In this document: positions 24,006 through 32,823 of the stretch, in pieces
Position numbering within the stretch: position 1 is the stretch's first letter
Layout: each line of letters starts with the position of its first letter
Origin: Gammaproteobacteria bacterium
Lineage (GTDB): Bacteria > Pseudomonadota > Gammaproteobacteria > Pseudomonadales > Pseudomonadaceae
NCBI GenBank assembly: GCA_018826895.1
Contig: JAHJYA010000089.1
Location: forward strand, 1-38,382
Direction of reading: 5' to 3'
Length of the DNA stretch: 38,382 nt
Notes under the pieces: model-generated
What the model saw: only the letters and a program-made list of their open reading frames with translations
Told to the model about the DNA's origin: nothing
Databases searched by the model: none
Translations under genes and position numbers: made by a program

Positions 24006-25109
24006 TCATGTTGCGGCTTCCTTCTTGAGGCTTGCGGCTTGCGGCTTGAAGCGCCACGCGAAGCGTGGCCGATACAGAATCAACACATCGCAGGCGAGCA
24101 GGAAGAACAGCATCATTCCCTGAAAAAGTTGGGTGATCGCCTGGGGCAGGTTCATGGTCATCTGCGCGTTCTCACCGCCCAGGTAGAGCAGCGCCATCAG
24201 CAGGCTGGCGGCGACGATGCCGAGCGGGTTGAGGCGCCCGAGAAAGGCCACGGTGATCGCCGCGTAGCCATAGCCCGGCGATACCTGGGGCACCAACTGG
24301 CCAATCGGCCCGGCCACTTCACCGACGCCGGCCATGCCCGCGAGGGCGCCGCTGACCAGCAGGGCGAACCACACCAGGCGTTTTTCGCGAAAGCCGACAA
24401 AGCCGGCGGCGCGGCGGTCGAGGCCGAGCACCTTGATCTGAAAACCGAGAAAGCTCTTCTGCAGCAGTACCCACACCGCCACCAGCGCCAGCAGCGCCAG
24501 GTACAGACCGCCGTGCAGGCGGCCGTCCTCGCTGACCAGCGGCAGGCGGCTGGCATCGCCGAACATCGCCGACTCGGGGAAGTTGAACCCGGCCGGGTCT
24601 TTCAGCGGGCCATGCACGAAGAACAGCAGCAGGTTCAGCGCGATGTAGTTGAGCATTATGCTGGTGAGGATTTCGTTGGCGTTGAACTGGGTGCGCAGCC
24701 AGGCGGTGATGCCGGCCCAGGCCGCGCCCGCTGCGGTGCCGGCGAGCACCACCCAGACCAGCGCCCAGCGGCTGTCCATGTCGAGCAGTTGCAGGGCCAT
24801 GGCGCTGCCGGCCAGAGCGCCGAGCAGCAACTGGCCTTCGGCGCCGATGTTCCAGATGCGTGCCTGGTAGGCCACCGCCAGGCCCAGGGCGCAGAGCAGA
24901 ATCGGCAGCGCCTTGACCAGCAGTTCCGAGACGCCATACCAATCGGCCAGCGGTGCGATCAACAGGGTGTGCAGGGTTTCCAGCGGGTCGTGACCGAGCA
25001 GGGCGAACAGCAGCGAGCCGCTGAGCAGCGTCAGCACGGCGGCGAGCAGCGGCGACAGCCAGAGCATGGGGCGCGATTGTTCACCGCGCGGTTCCAGGGA
25101 TAACAGCAT
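24006..25109 (-). CDS. ABC transporter permease, nucleoside/purine type (first permease)
   Basis: 367 aa, BPD_transp_2 family (RnsC/NupP/YufP type), longer than its partner because of an extra N-terminal segment. Signature parts are ARIWNIGAEGQLLLGALAGS, LRTQFNANEILTSIMLNYIA and the loop LGLDRRAAGFVGFREKRL. About ten membrane helices are predicted. The ATG at 25109 has GGAG 6 bases before it and comes 10 bases after the ATPase stop, so the genes are an operon. Its C-terminal tail (PQAASLKK) is encoded by a tandem 7-base repeat. Confidence 0.93.
   Translation of the reverse strand: MLLSLEPRGEQSRPMLWLSPLLAAVLTLLSGSLLFALLGHDPLETLHTLLIAPLADWYGVSELLVKALPILLCALGLAVAYQARIWNIGAEGQLLLGALAGSAMALQLLDMDSRWALVWVVLAGTAAGAAWAGITAWLRTQFNANEILTSIMLNYIALNLLLFFVHGPLKDPAGFNFPESAMFGDASRLPLVSEDGRLHGGLYLALLALVAVWVLLQKSFLGFQIKVLGLDRRAAGFVGFREKRLVWFALLVSGALAGMAGVGEVAGPIGQLVPQVSPGYGYAAITVAFLGRLNPLGIVAASLLMALLYLGGENAQMTMNLPQAITQLFQGMMLFFLLACDVLILYRPRFAWRFKPQAASLKKEAAT
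24024..24051. repeat. Four tandem 7-base units in the permease tail
   Basis: CTTGAGG, CTTGCGG, CTTGCGG, CTTGAAG run head to tail inside the 3' end of the first permease gene. Each unit shifts the reading frame by one base relative to the last, so copy-number change would alter the C-terminus. Confidence 0.6.
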
Positions 25110-25119
25110 GACGACTCCG

Positions 25120-26694
<1,575 letters not shown>

Positions 26695-26739
26695 GGGCAG
26701 GGCTCGGGAATGGCAAACTGCGCTGGTTAAAGCAAAAAC

Positions 26740-26755
26740 CTGGCCAGTGGGTCAG
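26740..26755. promoter_or_regulatory. RutR-like palindrome upstream of the purine ABC operon
   Basis: CTGGCC-AGTG-GGTCAG on the plus strand; read on the minus strand, CTGACCCACTGGCCAG. Against the RutR consensus TTGACCA-N2-TGGTCAA it keeps 10 of 14 fixed positions. It lies 46-61 bases before the ATPase start codon. A RutR-like TetR protein is encoded at 31733-32395. Confidence 0.45.
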
Positions 26756-27009
26756 AAAAACCAGCAGGCGCGCCAGGCCGCAGCGGTGGGCGGATCACGC
26801 GGGCTTATGATGCCCTTTTGTGGTGCGCGGCTGGGCCTGCCAGGCGCCAAACTGGGTCGCAGCGATGACACATCCCCTGACAAACGGTCCCGCCAATACG
26901 CCTCGGGTAAAGGCTGGTGAAAGGTTCGGCCTTTAGCCTCCCTGCGGTTGTGCACCTGCACACCCCGTAAAGAAGGCGATGCCTGGGTGAGCTGAGGCGT
27001 CCGTTGAGG

Positions 27010-27055
27010 GCGAATTTATTCGCGGCATTCGCGAGACCTTCGCGACTAAATTCGC
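27010..27055. repeat. REP-like inverted repeat
   Basis: GCGAATTTATTCGCG (27010-27024) pairs with CGCGACTAAATTCGC (27041-27055) at 14 of 15 positions around a 16-base loop. It resembles a dispersed Pseudomonas palindrome of a different family from the three REPs in the purine block. Confidence 0.6.
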
Positions 27056-27102
27056 TCAGGGCACCCATAGCCCGCCATGCATCGCCACAAAAAACGCTCC
27101 AC

Positions 27103-27110
27103 AAAAACAA
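27103..27110 (+). promoter_or_regulatory. Crc/Hfq-type CA motif in the CitMHS leader
   Basis: AAAAACAA fits the AANAANAA target of Hfq-Crc catabolite repression and directly abuts the Shine-Dalgarno AGAGGAG (27111-27117). A run of six A at 27089-27094 could be an accessory contact. Binding here would block ribosome access. Confidence 0.5.
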
Positions 27111-27125
27111 AGAGGAGAACGCGGT

Positions 27126-28439
27126 TTGTTGACCCTGATCGGTCTGTTGACCATTTGTAGCCTGGTAGTGCTGTTGCTCATTGGGCGCATGTCGCCTGTT
27201 CTGCCCCTGATCATCGTGCCGCTGCTCGGGGCGCTAGCCGCCGGCTTTGGCCCGGAGGCGATTTCCGGATTCTTCACCGATGGCATTGGCCGCGTCATGG
27301 CGATCGCCACCATGTTCGTCTTCGCCATCACCTTCTTCGGCGTGCTGCAAGACACCGGCCTGTTTCGGCCGTTGATCAACGGCATGGTCCGCCTCACGCG
27401 CGGCAATGTGATCGCGGTAACCGTGGCCACGGCGGTGATCGGCATGCTCGCCCACCTCGACGGCGCGGGTGCGACCACCTTTCTGCTGACCATTCCGGCG
27501 TTGCTGCCGTTGTACAAGCAGCTGCGCATGAGCCCCTACCTGATGCTGCTGTTGCTGGCCCTGGGCGCCGGCATCTTCAATATGCTGCCTTGGGCCGGCC
27601 CGCTGGGCCGTGCGGCAGCTGTTACGGGCATCGACGTGACCGAGCTGTGGCGCCCGCTGATCGCCGTGCAGGCGGTGGGTGTGGTGCTGTTGATCGCCCT
27701 GGCCGCCCTGCTTGGCTGGCGTGAGCAGCGGCGCATCGCCTCCGGCACGGGCCTGGCCGATAACGAGGTGCTGGTGGAAACCAGCAATGCCTTGGGTGAA
27801 GTCAGCGACGAGGAGCGCGCCCTGGAGCGTCCGCAGCGACTGTGGCTCAACGCCGGTTTGTTCCTGCTGGTGCTGGTGTCGCTGTTCACCGGGATTCTGC
27901 CGGCCGGCTACATCTTTATGATCGGTCTGTCTGCGGCGCTGTTGCTCAACTACCCGGGCGGCAAGGCGCAGATGCAACGCATCGCCGCGCATTCACCGGC
28001 AGCGCTGAGCATGGGCATGATCATTCTGGCGGCCGGTTCGATGCTCGGCATTCTGACCGGTACCGGCATGCTCACCTCCATCGCCCAGGACCTGGTGCAA
28101 GTGTTGCCGGCGCCGCTGGTGGGCCAGTTGCATATCGTGCTCGGCCTCTTCGGCCTGCCGATGGAGTTGATGCTGAGCACCGACGCCTATTACTTCGGCC
28201 TGCTCCCGGTAACCCTGGAAGTGGTCGGCAACCAGGGCGTCGACGCCGCTTCGGTAGTCTATGCGCTGACCATCGGCAATATCATCGGCACCTTTATCAG
28301 CCCGTTCTCGCCAGCACTCTGGCTGGCCTTGGGCCTGGCTGGGCTCGACCTGGGCCGGCACATTCGCTACTCGCTGTGGTGGATGTGGGGCTTCTCGCTG
28401 GTGCTGTTCGGCGCTGCTTGGGCCATGGGTCTGTTCTAA
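27126..28439 (+). CDS. CitMHS-family citrate/metal-citrate transporter
   Basis: 437 aa with 11-12 membrane helices, CitMHS/ion-transporter superfamily. Family marks include ATMFVFAITFFGVLQDTGLF, VIGMLAHLDGAGATTFLLT (conserved DGAGAT), NMLPWAGPLGRAA, and the C-terminal STDAYYFGLLPV and GNIIGTFISPFSPALWLALG. It imports citrate, probably with a divalent cation, at the inner membrane. Translation starts at a TTG (27126, with another TTG next) placed 8 bases after a strong GAGGAG. The leader has a Crc/Hfq-like motif, so repression by preferred carbon sources is likely. No two-component regulator is adjacent. Confidence 0.93.
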   Translation: MLTLIGLLTICSLVVLLLIGRMSPVLPLIIVPLLGALAAGFGPEAISGFFTDGIGRVMAIATMFVFAITFFGVLQDTGLFRPLINGMVRLTRGNVIAVTVATAVIGMLAHLDGAGATTFLLTIPALLPLYKQLRMSPYLMLLLLALGAGIFNMLPWAGPLGRAAAVTGIDVTELWRPLIAVQAVGVVLLIALAALLGWREQRRIASGTGLADNEVLVETSNALGEVSDEERALERPQRLWLNAGLFLLVLVSLFTGILPAGYIFMIGLSAALLLNYPGGKAQMQRIAAHSPAALSMGMIILAAGSMLGILTGTGMLTSIAQDLVQVLPAPLVGQLHIVLGLFGLPMELMLSTDAYYFGLLPVTLEVVGNQGVDAASVVYALTIGNIIGTFISPFSPALWLALGLAGLDLGRHIRYSLWWMWGFSLVLFGAAWAMGLF

Positions 28440-28449
28440 AGATCCAGCA

Positions 28450-28472
28450 CTCGCCCGCGCAATGCGGGCGAG
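28450..28472. terminator. Hairpin after the CitMHS gene
   Basis: CTCGCCCGC-GCAAT-GCGGGCGAG, a perfect 9-base GC-rich stem starting 11 bases after the stop. No T-run follows directly. Confidence 0.6.
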
Positions 28473-28480
28473 GCCTAGGC

Positions 28481-28532
28481 TCTGTTGACGTTTCGTTCGC
28501 AGCAACGCGGCTCGCGACGAAACGTCAACAGA
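28481..28532. repeat. Long perfect inverted repeat between convergent genes
   Basis: TCTGTTGACGTTTCGT (28481-28496) and ACGAAACGTCAACAGA (28517-28532) are perfect 16-base arms around a 20-base loop. It ends 2 bases before the stop of the ClpP-like gene, and could serve as a bidirectional terminator or be a remnant of a mobile element end. The sequence CAGACCCTA at its right edge recurs at 34313-34321. Confidence 0.7.
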
Positions 28533-28534
28533 CC

Positions 28535-29080
28535 CTAGTTCAGCCGATAGCCTGCCAGGTCCTTGGCGCTGAGCAGTTTCATGCGCCGTGGCTCGGTGGC
28601 TTGCATGTCCGCCGCCAGGCGCGCATCCACGCCCATTGCCTTGAAGTAGGCGGCCGGGTTCGCCCGGTCGCCGGCATTGCCGTGCACGCTGTCGCCATGG
28701 GCGAAGTAGGGGCGGTGCAGGCCCACTGCGCCCTTGATGGTGCGGCGGGTGCCGGCGGCCAGCAGGTAAATGCAGCTGCCCTGGCACACCCCGTCGCTGG
28801 GCACCAACACCTCAAAGCCGGTTTCGCGCAGCAGGCGGCCCATGCGCATGGCTTCGGCCGCGTGGCCACCCAGGTTGTCGAGCAGCGCCACCTTGCGGGT
28901 GAAGGTACCTGGGTGGGCGCGCAGGCCCTTGAGTAGGCGCTCGTAATCACCGCTGGCAATGTCTTCGGCAATCTTTACCGCCAGCAGCGTGCCCTCGGCT
29001 GCGACCTCGACATGGGCATAGGCGGGGGGGCACAGCAGCAAAGCCGCGAGTAGCGCCAGCGAGGTGGGACGAAACAGCAT
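28535..29080 (-). CDS. Periplasmic ClpP-fold protein (COG3904-like)
   Basis: 181 aa. The signal peptide ends at PAYA, before HVEV. The rest follows the ClpP/crotonase pattern: a first strand with LLDNLGGHAAEAMRMGRLL, the candidate nucleophile Ser in CQGSCIYLLAAG near residue 107, and His in GLHRPYF. An Asp for the triad could be in GVDARLAADM. Two cysteines flank the nucleophile. Such proteins are predicted exported peptidases of unknown substrate. The start has GGAG 8 bases before it. It comes 15 bases after the YigZ gene and is probably cotranscribed with it. Confidence 0.82.
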   Translation of the reverse strand: MLFRPTSLALLAALLLCPPAYAHVEVAAEGTLLAVKIAEDIASGDYERLLKGLRAHPGTFTRKVALLDNLGGHAAEAMRMGRLLRETGFEVLVPSDGVCQGSCIYLLAAGTRRTIKGAVGLHRPYFAHGDSVHGNAGDRANPAAYFKAMGVDARLAADMQATEPRRMKLLSAKDLAGYRLN

Positions 29081-29095
29081 GGGTGAGGCTCCGCG

Positions 29096-29695
29096 TTATG
29101 TGGCGGCGACGATACCCGGCTGCAGCACCAGGCGTCCACGGCTGAGGTCAGCCAGAGCCTGCTGCAAAGCGTCGAGCTGCGCCTCGGGCACGCTCAGGTT
29201 GAGCAGGGCGCCGTGGGCATCGAAGGTTTCCGCATCCAACTGACAGGCGAAGTCGCCCAGGCGCGCCTTGACCAATGCCAGGTCGGCGAACGGGCAGTGC
29301 AGGCTGACGTGCTGCTGGGCCACCTGCTCGATACGTTCTGCCGCCTGTAGGCATTTGCTGGCGCTGCCGCCGTAGGCGCGGGCCAGGCCGCCGGTGCCAA
29401 GCTGGATGCCGCCGTACCAGCGGATCACCAGCACCACCACCTGGTCCATGTCCTGGCCTTCGATGGCCGCGAGAATTGGCCGCCCAGCGGTGCCGCCTGG
29501 TTCGCCGTCGTCGCTGAAGCGGTATTGCTGGCCGACCTTCCACGCCCAGCAGTTGTGGCTGGCGCTCGTATCACTGTGCGCCGCTAAAAACGCCATCGCC
29601 TGCTCGGCGCTGCTCACCGGGGCGGCGAGTGCGAGAAAGCGGCTTTTGCGAATCTCCTCGCGGTAGTCGCAAGGGCCGAGCAAGGTAAAAGGCAT
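29096..29695 (-). CDS. yigZ: IMPACT/YigZ family protein
   Basis: 199 aa, about the usual YigZ length. The N-terminal UPF0029 (Impact) domain has KSRFLALAAPV, SHNCWAWKVG, RFSDDGEPGGTAGRPIL and WYGGIQLGTGGLARAYG, all highly conserved. The C-terminal DUF1949 domain covers about residues 140-195. The family is linked to translation control (eukaryotic IMPACT binds GCN1), but the bacterial role is not settled. The start at 29695 has a poor ribosome-binding site. It is followed at 15 bases by the ClpP-fold gene. Confidence 0.93.
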   Translation of the reverse strand: MPFTLLGPCDYREEIRKSRFLALAAPVSSAEQAMAFLAAHSDTSASHNCWAWKVGQQYRFSDDGEPGGTAGRPILAAIEGQDMDQVVVLVIRWYGGIQLGTGGLARAYGGSASKCLQAAERIEQVAQQHVSLHCPFADLALVKARLGDFACQLDAETFDAHGALLNLSVPEAQLDALQQALADLSRGRLVLQPGIVAAT

Positions 29696-29712
29696 GCTGA
29701 GTGATCACAACG

Positions 29713-29751
29713 AAAAACGCCCGCCAGTGTAAGAGTCTGGCGGGCGTTTTT
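29713..29751. terminator. Rho-independent terminator of phoX
   Basis: AAAAACGCCCGCCAG and CTGGCGGGCGTTTTT form a perfect 15-base inverted repeat around a 9-base loop, 18 bases after the phoX stop on the minus strand. The A/T tracts make it functional in both directions. Confidence 0.92.
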
Positions 29752-29769
29752 CGAGCGGGGGTCGCTGGG

Positions 29770-31647
29770 TCAGGCGCCGATCACGCCGCCATCTTCACGG
29801 CGGATAACCACCACCGAGGAGCGCGGACGCATGCCGGCCTGGTGGTCGGGGAAGCTTGAACCGCCGCCTTCGCCCGGATGCTGGATGCCGATAAACATGG
29901 CGCGCTGGTCCGGAGCGAAGGACACACCAGTGACCTCGCAACCGGGTGGGCCGACCATAAAACGGCGGATCTCACCGCTGACCGGGTCGGCGCAGAGCAT
30001 CTGGTTGTTGCCCATGCCGGCGAAGTCGCCGCTGTTGCTGAAGTTGCCGTCGGTCTGGATCCACAGTCGGCCGTCTGCGTCGAAGGCCAGGCCGTCAGGG
30101 CTGTTGAACATATTCTCGGCGTTGACGTTGGCCGAGCCGGCGTTGGCGCTACCGGGGTGAACTTCCGGGTTACCGGCGACCACGTAAAGGTCCCAGTCGA
30201 ACTGCAGGGCGGCGGCATCATCAGCATTTTCGCGCCAGCGCAGGATCTGCCCGTAGAGGTTGTTTTCGCGCGGGTTGGCGGCATCGACCGGCTGGCCTTC
30301 ACTGCCACGCTTGCTGTTGTTGGTCAGGGTGCAATAGACCTGGCCGTCTTTCGGGCTGACGGCGATCCACTCGGGGCGGTCCATGCGCGTGGCGCCGACA
30401 TGGCTGGCGGCCTGGCGGGTGCGGATCAGCACATTGCCCTGGTCGCTGAAGCCATTGGCGGCGGTCAGGCCGTTCTTGCCCGCGGTCAGCTCGACCCAGC
30501 GGCCCTGGCCACGTGGCTGATCGCCGCTGGCATCGAGTTTGGCCACGTACAGCGTGCCGTGGTCGAGCAGGTGGCGGTTGGCGGCGGTGTCGTTGGCCTT
30601 GAGGCGGTCACGGCTGACGAACTTGTAGATGAATTCGCCGCGCTCGTCATCGCCCATGTACACCACGACGCGGCCGTCACGGCTGGTCGTGATGGCGGCG
30701 TTTTCGTGCTTGAAGCGGCCCAGGGCGGTGCGCTTGATTGGTGTGGAGCTGGGGTCGAACGGGTCGATCTCGGTCACCCATCCATGGCGGTTCAGCTCAT
30801 TGGGGTGGCGGGAAATGTCGAAGCGCTCGTCGTACAGGTGCCAGCGGTTATCGCTTACGCCGGCATGCTGCACGCTGTAGCGTTTCTGGTCGGCACTCAA
30901 GGCAAGGTTGGCGTCGCTGCTGCCGAAGCAGTCGCTGAAGTTTTCCTCACAGGTCAGGTAGGTGCCCCAGGGCGTCATACCGTTGGCGCAGTTCTGGAAG
31001 GTACCGAGTACCTCGATGCCCAGCGGATCGGCAGCAGTCTTCAATAGGTCGTGGCCGCGTGCCGGACCGCCGACGGCGATCGGCAGGTTGGCGTGGATGC
31101 GTCGGTTGTAGCGCGAGCCTTGGACGAACTGCCAGGCGCCATTGTTGCGGCGTACTTCAATCACCGTCACGCCGACGGCGGCCTGGGCCTTGCGCACGTC
31201 TTCCAGTGACTGCGGCGGTTGGCCGTGGGCCAGCAGGTAGCCGTAGTTGGAGTATTCGTTGTTGATCGCCATCAGTGCGCGGTCCGGCTCGCCGGGCCAG
31301 GGGAAGAAGCTCATGCCGTCGTTGTTTTCGCCAAACTGGCCGAGCTGCTCTGCCGCGTTGTGGCTGCCGTCGCCGCGGTAGGCGGTGGAATCGGCATGCA
31401 GCGGCTGGCCCCAGCTGATCAGTACGTCGAACTGGTAACCGGGCGGCAGGGTGATGGTGTCGGCGGTGCTGGCGGGCAGGTTGGTGAAGCCCATCAACGG
31501 GCTGGCAGCGATGGCATTGGCCAGTGCGCTACGGCCCAGCAGGCCACCGCCGAGAAACAGCGCGGCTCCGGCCAGGGCCCCTGCACCGATAAAGCGGCGG
31601 CGGCTAAGGACCAGACGTTCCATGTCAGTCAGTTGGTTATCGTTCAT
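29770..31647 (-). CDS. phoX: PhoX-family alkaline phosphatase, Tat-exported
   Basis: 625 aa. The twin-arginine signal LSRRRFIGAGALAGAALFLG lies at about residues 13-32, so the folded protein is exported with its metal cofactor. PhoX (DUF839) features are GLEVLGTFQNCANGMTPWGT-type and LTCEENF blocks, the ENAAI and GDDERGEFIYKFVS segments, and FNSPDGLAFDADGRLWIQTDG near the end. The family uses a Ca2+/Fe3+ cluster and hydrolyses phosphomonoesters in the periplasm. GGGAG precedes the ATG. A Pho box just upstream indicates PhoB control under phosphate starvation, and a strong terminator closes the single-gene unit. Confidence 0.94.
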   Translation of the reverse strand: MNDNQLTDMERLVLSRRRFIGAGALAGAALFLGGGLLGRSALANAIAASPLMGFTNLPASTADTITLPPGYQFDVLISWGQPLHADSTAYRGDGSHNAAEQLGQFGENNDGMSFFPWPGEPDRALMAINNEYSNYGYLLAHGQPPQSLEDVRKAQAAVGVTVIEVRRNNGAWQFVQGSRYNRRIHANLPIAVGGPARGHDLLKTAADPLGIEVLGTFQNCANGMTPWGTYLTCEENFSDCFGSSDANLALSADQKRYSVQHAGVSDNRWHLYDERFDISRHPNELNRHGWVTEIDPFDPSSTPIKRTALGRFKHENAAITTSRDGRVVVYMGDDERGEFIYKFVSRDRLKANDTAANRHLLDHGTLYVAKLDASGDQPRGQGRWVELTAGKNGLTAANGFSDQGNVLIRTRQAASHVGATRMDRPEWIAVSPKDGQVYCTLTNNSKRGSEGQPVDAANPRENNLYGQILRWRENADDAAALQFDWDLYVVAGNPEVHPGSANAGSANVNAENMFNSPDGLAFDADGRLWIQTDGNFSNSGDFAGMGNNQMLCADPVSGEIRRFMVGPPGCEVTGVSFAPDQRAMFIGIQHPGEGGGSSFPDHQAGMRPRSSVVVIRREDGGVIGA

Positions 31648-31677
31648 GCAGGCGGCTCCCTTCTGGTTAGGGGCTGC

Positions 31678-31711
31678 ATGCTAGAAAGGCTATATGACGC
31701 CGCGATGACAG
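31678..31711 (-). promoter_or_regulatory. Pho box and promoter of phoX
   Basis: On the minus strand CTGTCAT-CGCG-GCGTCAT (31711-31694) matches the PhoB box (two 7-base repeats, 4-base spacer) at all but one position. A -10 candidate TAGCAT (31683-31678) begins exactly 10 bases after the box, the spacing normal for PhoB-activated promoters. Confidence 0.85.
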
Positions 31712-31732
31712 TTGCGCTCTAGGACGCAGGCC

Positions 31733-32395
31733 TCAGGCCGGCGGGGTGAGGCCACAACCTTTGAGGATGATGTGGATCAGGTTGTTACTAGCGTGTTCGA
31801 TGTCCTGTTTGGTCAGGCGCGGCCGGCCAGTGACTCGGCAGACCTGGGAGGCGAAGTCGGCGTAGTGCTGGGTACTGCTCCAGAGCAGGAAGATCAGGTG
31901 TACCGGGTCGACCGGGTCCATCTTGCCGGCGGCGATCCAGGCCTCGAACACGGCTGCGCGGCCGCGGAACCAGCTCAGGTAATCCTGGTTGAAGTATTCG
32001 GACAGGCACTCACCGCCGCTGATCACCTCCATGGCGAAAATCCGCGACGCCTTGGGGTAGCGTCGGGAAAACTCCATCTTCGCGCGAATGTAGCTGGCCA
32101 TGGCCTCGGCCGGGTCGTCGTCGACGGTCAGGGTGTTGAAGGTGCTGTCCCAGAGATCAAGGATGTTGCTTAGCACCGCCAGATACAGGCCCAGCTTGTT
32201 GGTGAAGTAGTAGTGCAGGTTGGCCTTCGGCAGCCCAACGGTCTGCGCGATGGTGTTCATGCTGGTGCCCTTGAAGCCATGGCGGGCGAACTCTTCTTCG
32301 GCGGCCGCGAGAATGGCTTCTTCGTTCTTCTGGCGGATGCGCCCGGCGGGCTTGTTGGCGGGGTTGGTGCTGTGCGCGGGGACGGCGAAGGTCAT
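31733..32395 (-). CDS. TetR-family regulator, RutR-like
   Basis: 220 aa from the ATG at 32395 (GGAA 7 bases upstream; the frame is open 13 codons further). The DNA-binding domain has AILAAAEEEFARHGFKGTSM and LPKANLHYYFTNKLGLYLAVL. The effector domain follows RutR closely: RRYPKASRIFAMEVISGG, then MDPVDPVHLIFLLWSSTQHYADFASQV. RutR senses uracil and controls pyrimidine and purine genes in E. coli. Here it is divergent from a COG0402 deaminase, and RutR-like palindromes occur before that gene and before the purine ABC operon. The ligand may therefore be a pyrimidine, purine or pterin. Confidence 0.9.
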   Translation of the reverse strand: MTFAVPAHSTNPANKPAGRIRQKNEEAILAAAEEEFARHGFKGTSMNTIAQTVGLPKANLHYYFTNKLGLYLAVLSNILDLWDSTFNTLTVDDDPAEAMASYIRAKMEFSRRYPKASRIFAMEVISGGECLSEYFNQDYLSWFRGRAAVFEAWIAAGKMDPVDPVHLIFLLWSSTQHYADFASQVCRVTGRPRLTKQDIEHASNNLIHIILKGCGLTPPA

Positions 32396-32823
32396 GGGCA
32401 ATTCCGAACAGGTCAGGGAGCGGAGCGACTGCACTGATACCGCACGGCTGGCCGGGTGACAAGCGTAGAACCGAGAAAAAGCGCACGTAATGACCTATTG
32501 GTTCTGTTATGCCCCGTGCTTGTGCGCATCGCGCGGGGGTAGCGCAATCATGGGGCTGATGGGGTGGTTAATCCGTCGGGAAGTACCACTCCAGGTGCTC
32601 AGGCTGCTCTGGCTCGCGGTTTGTTGCCGCTTGTCCGTAACGCTACCGTATTCTTTTGCAGGCAGCGGTAAATATCGTAGATGGCCTACGGGAACCGGAG
32701 TGGGCCTAGACCATCAGATTCACCGGCCAAACGTTCAGCGCGCTATTCGCCTTATGGCCAGTGGCAGGAGCTGATCTGTTGAGTTTCCTCCTGGCGACAC
32801 TGTGATTACCTCGGAGCCACACC
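32396..32823. other. 428-base divergent intergenic region
   Basis: It lies between the RutR-like regulator and the second deaminase. A RutR-like half-symmetric site is at 32490-32505. An open frame at 32490-32774 exists but is Cys/Arg/Trp-rich without a ribosome-binding site and looks random. The length suggests a long leader or a distant promoter for the deaminase; no riboswitch or terminator-like hairpin was evident. Confidence 0.5.
32490..32505. promoter_or_regulatory. RutR-like site between regulator and second deaminase
   Basis: ATGACCTATTGGTTCT keeps 9 of the 14 fixed positions of the RutR consensus TTGACCA-N2-TGGTCAA, with a conserved TGACC and TGGT core. It lies 95 bases before the regulator start codon, suiting autoregulation. 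Confidence 0.35.

Larger units (their letters stand above)
26695..27125. other. 431-base divergent intergenic region
   Basis: It separates the purine ABC operon (minus) from the CitMHS transporter (plus). It holds a RutR-like palindrome at 26740-26755, a short palindrome TGTGCA-CC-TGCACA at 26949-26962, an inverted repeat at 27010-27055 and a Crc/Hfq-like motif at 27103-27110. Short open frames exist on both strands but lack ribosome-binding sites and family resemblance, so no gene is called. Confidence 0.6.

Noticed and set aside
26805..27110. Minus-strand 101-codon frame in the divergent region before the citrate transporter
   Set aside because: It runs through a REP-like repeat and the transporter leader, has no ribosome-binding site and no recognisable family.
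32692..32720. A second GGAACC upstream of nothing recognisable as type III related
   Set aside because: No CCACNNA at 15 or 16 bases after it, so it is not a hrp box.
32490..32774. Possible 94-aa gene before the second deaminase
   Set aside because: Composition rich in Cys, Trp and Arg, no ribosome-binding site, no family resemblance; the region looks regulatory.
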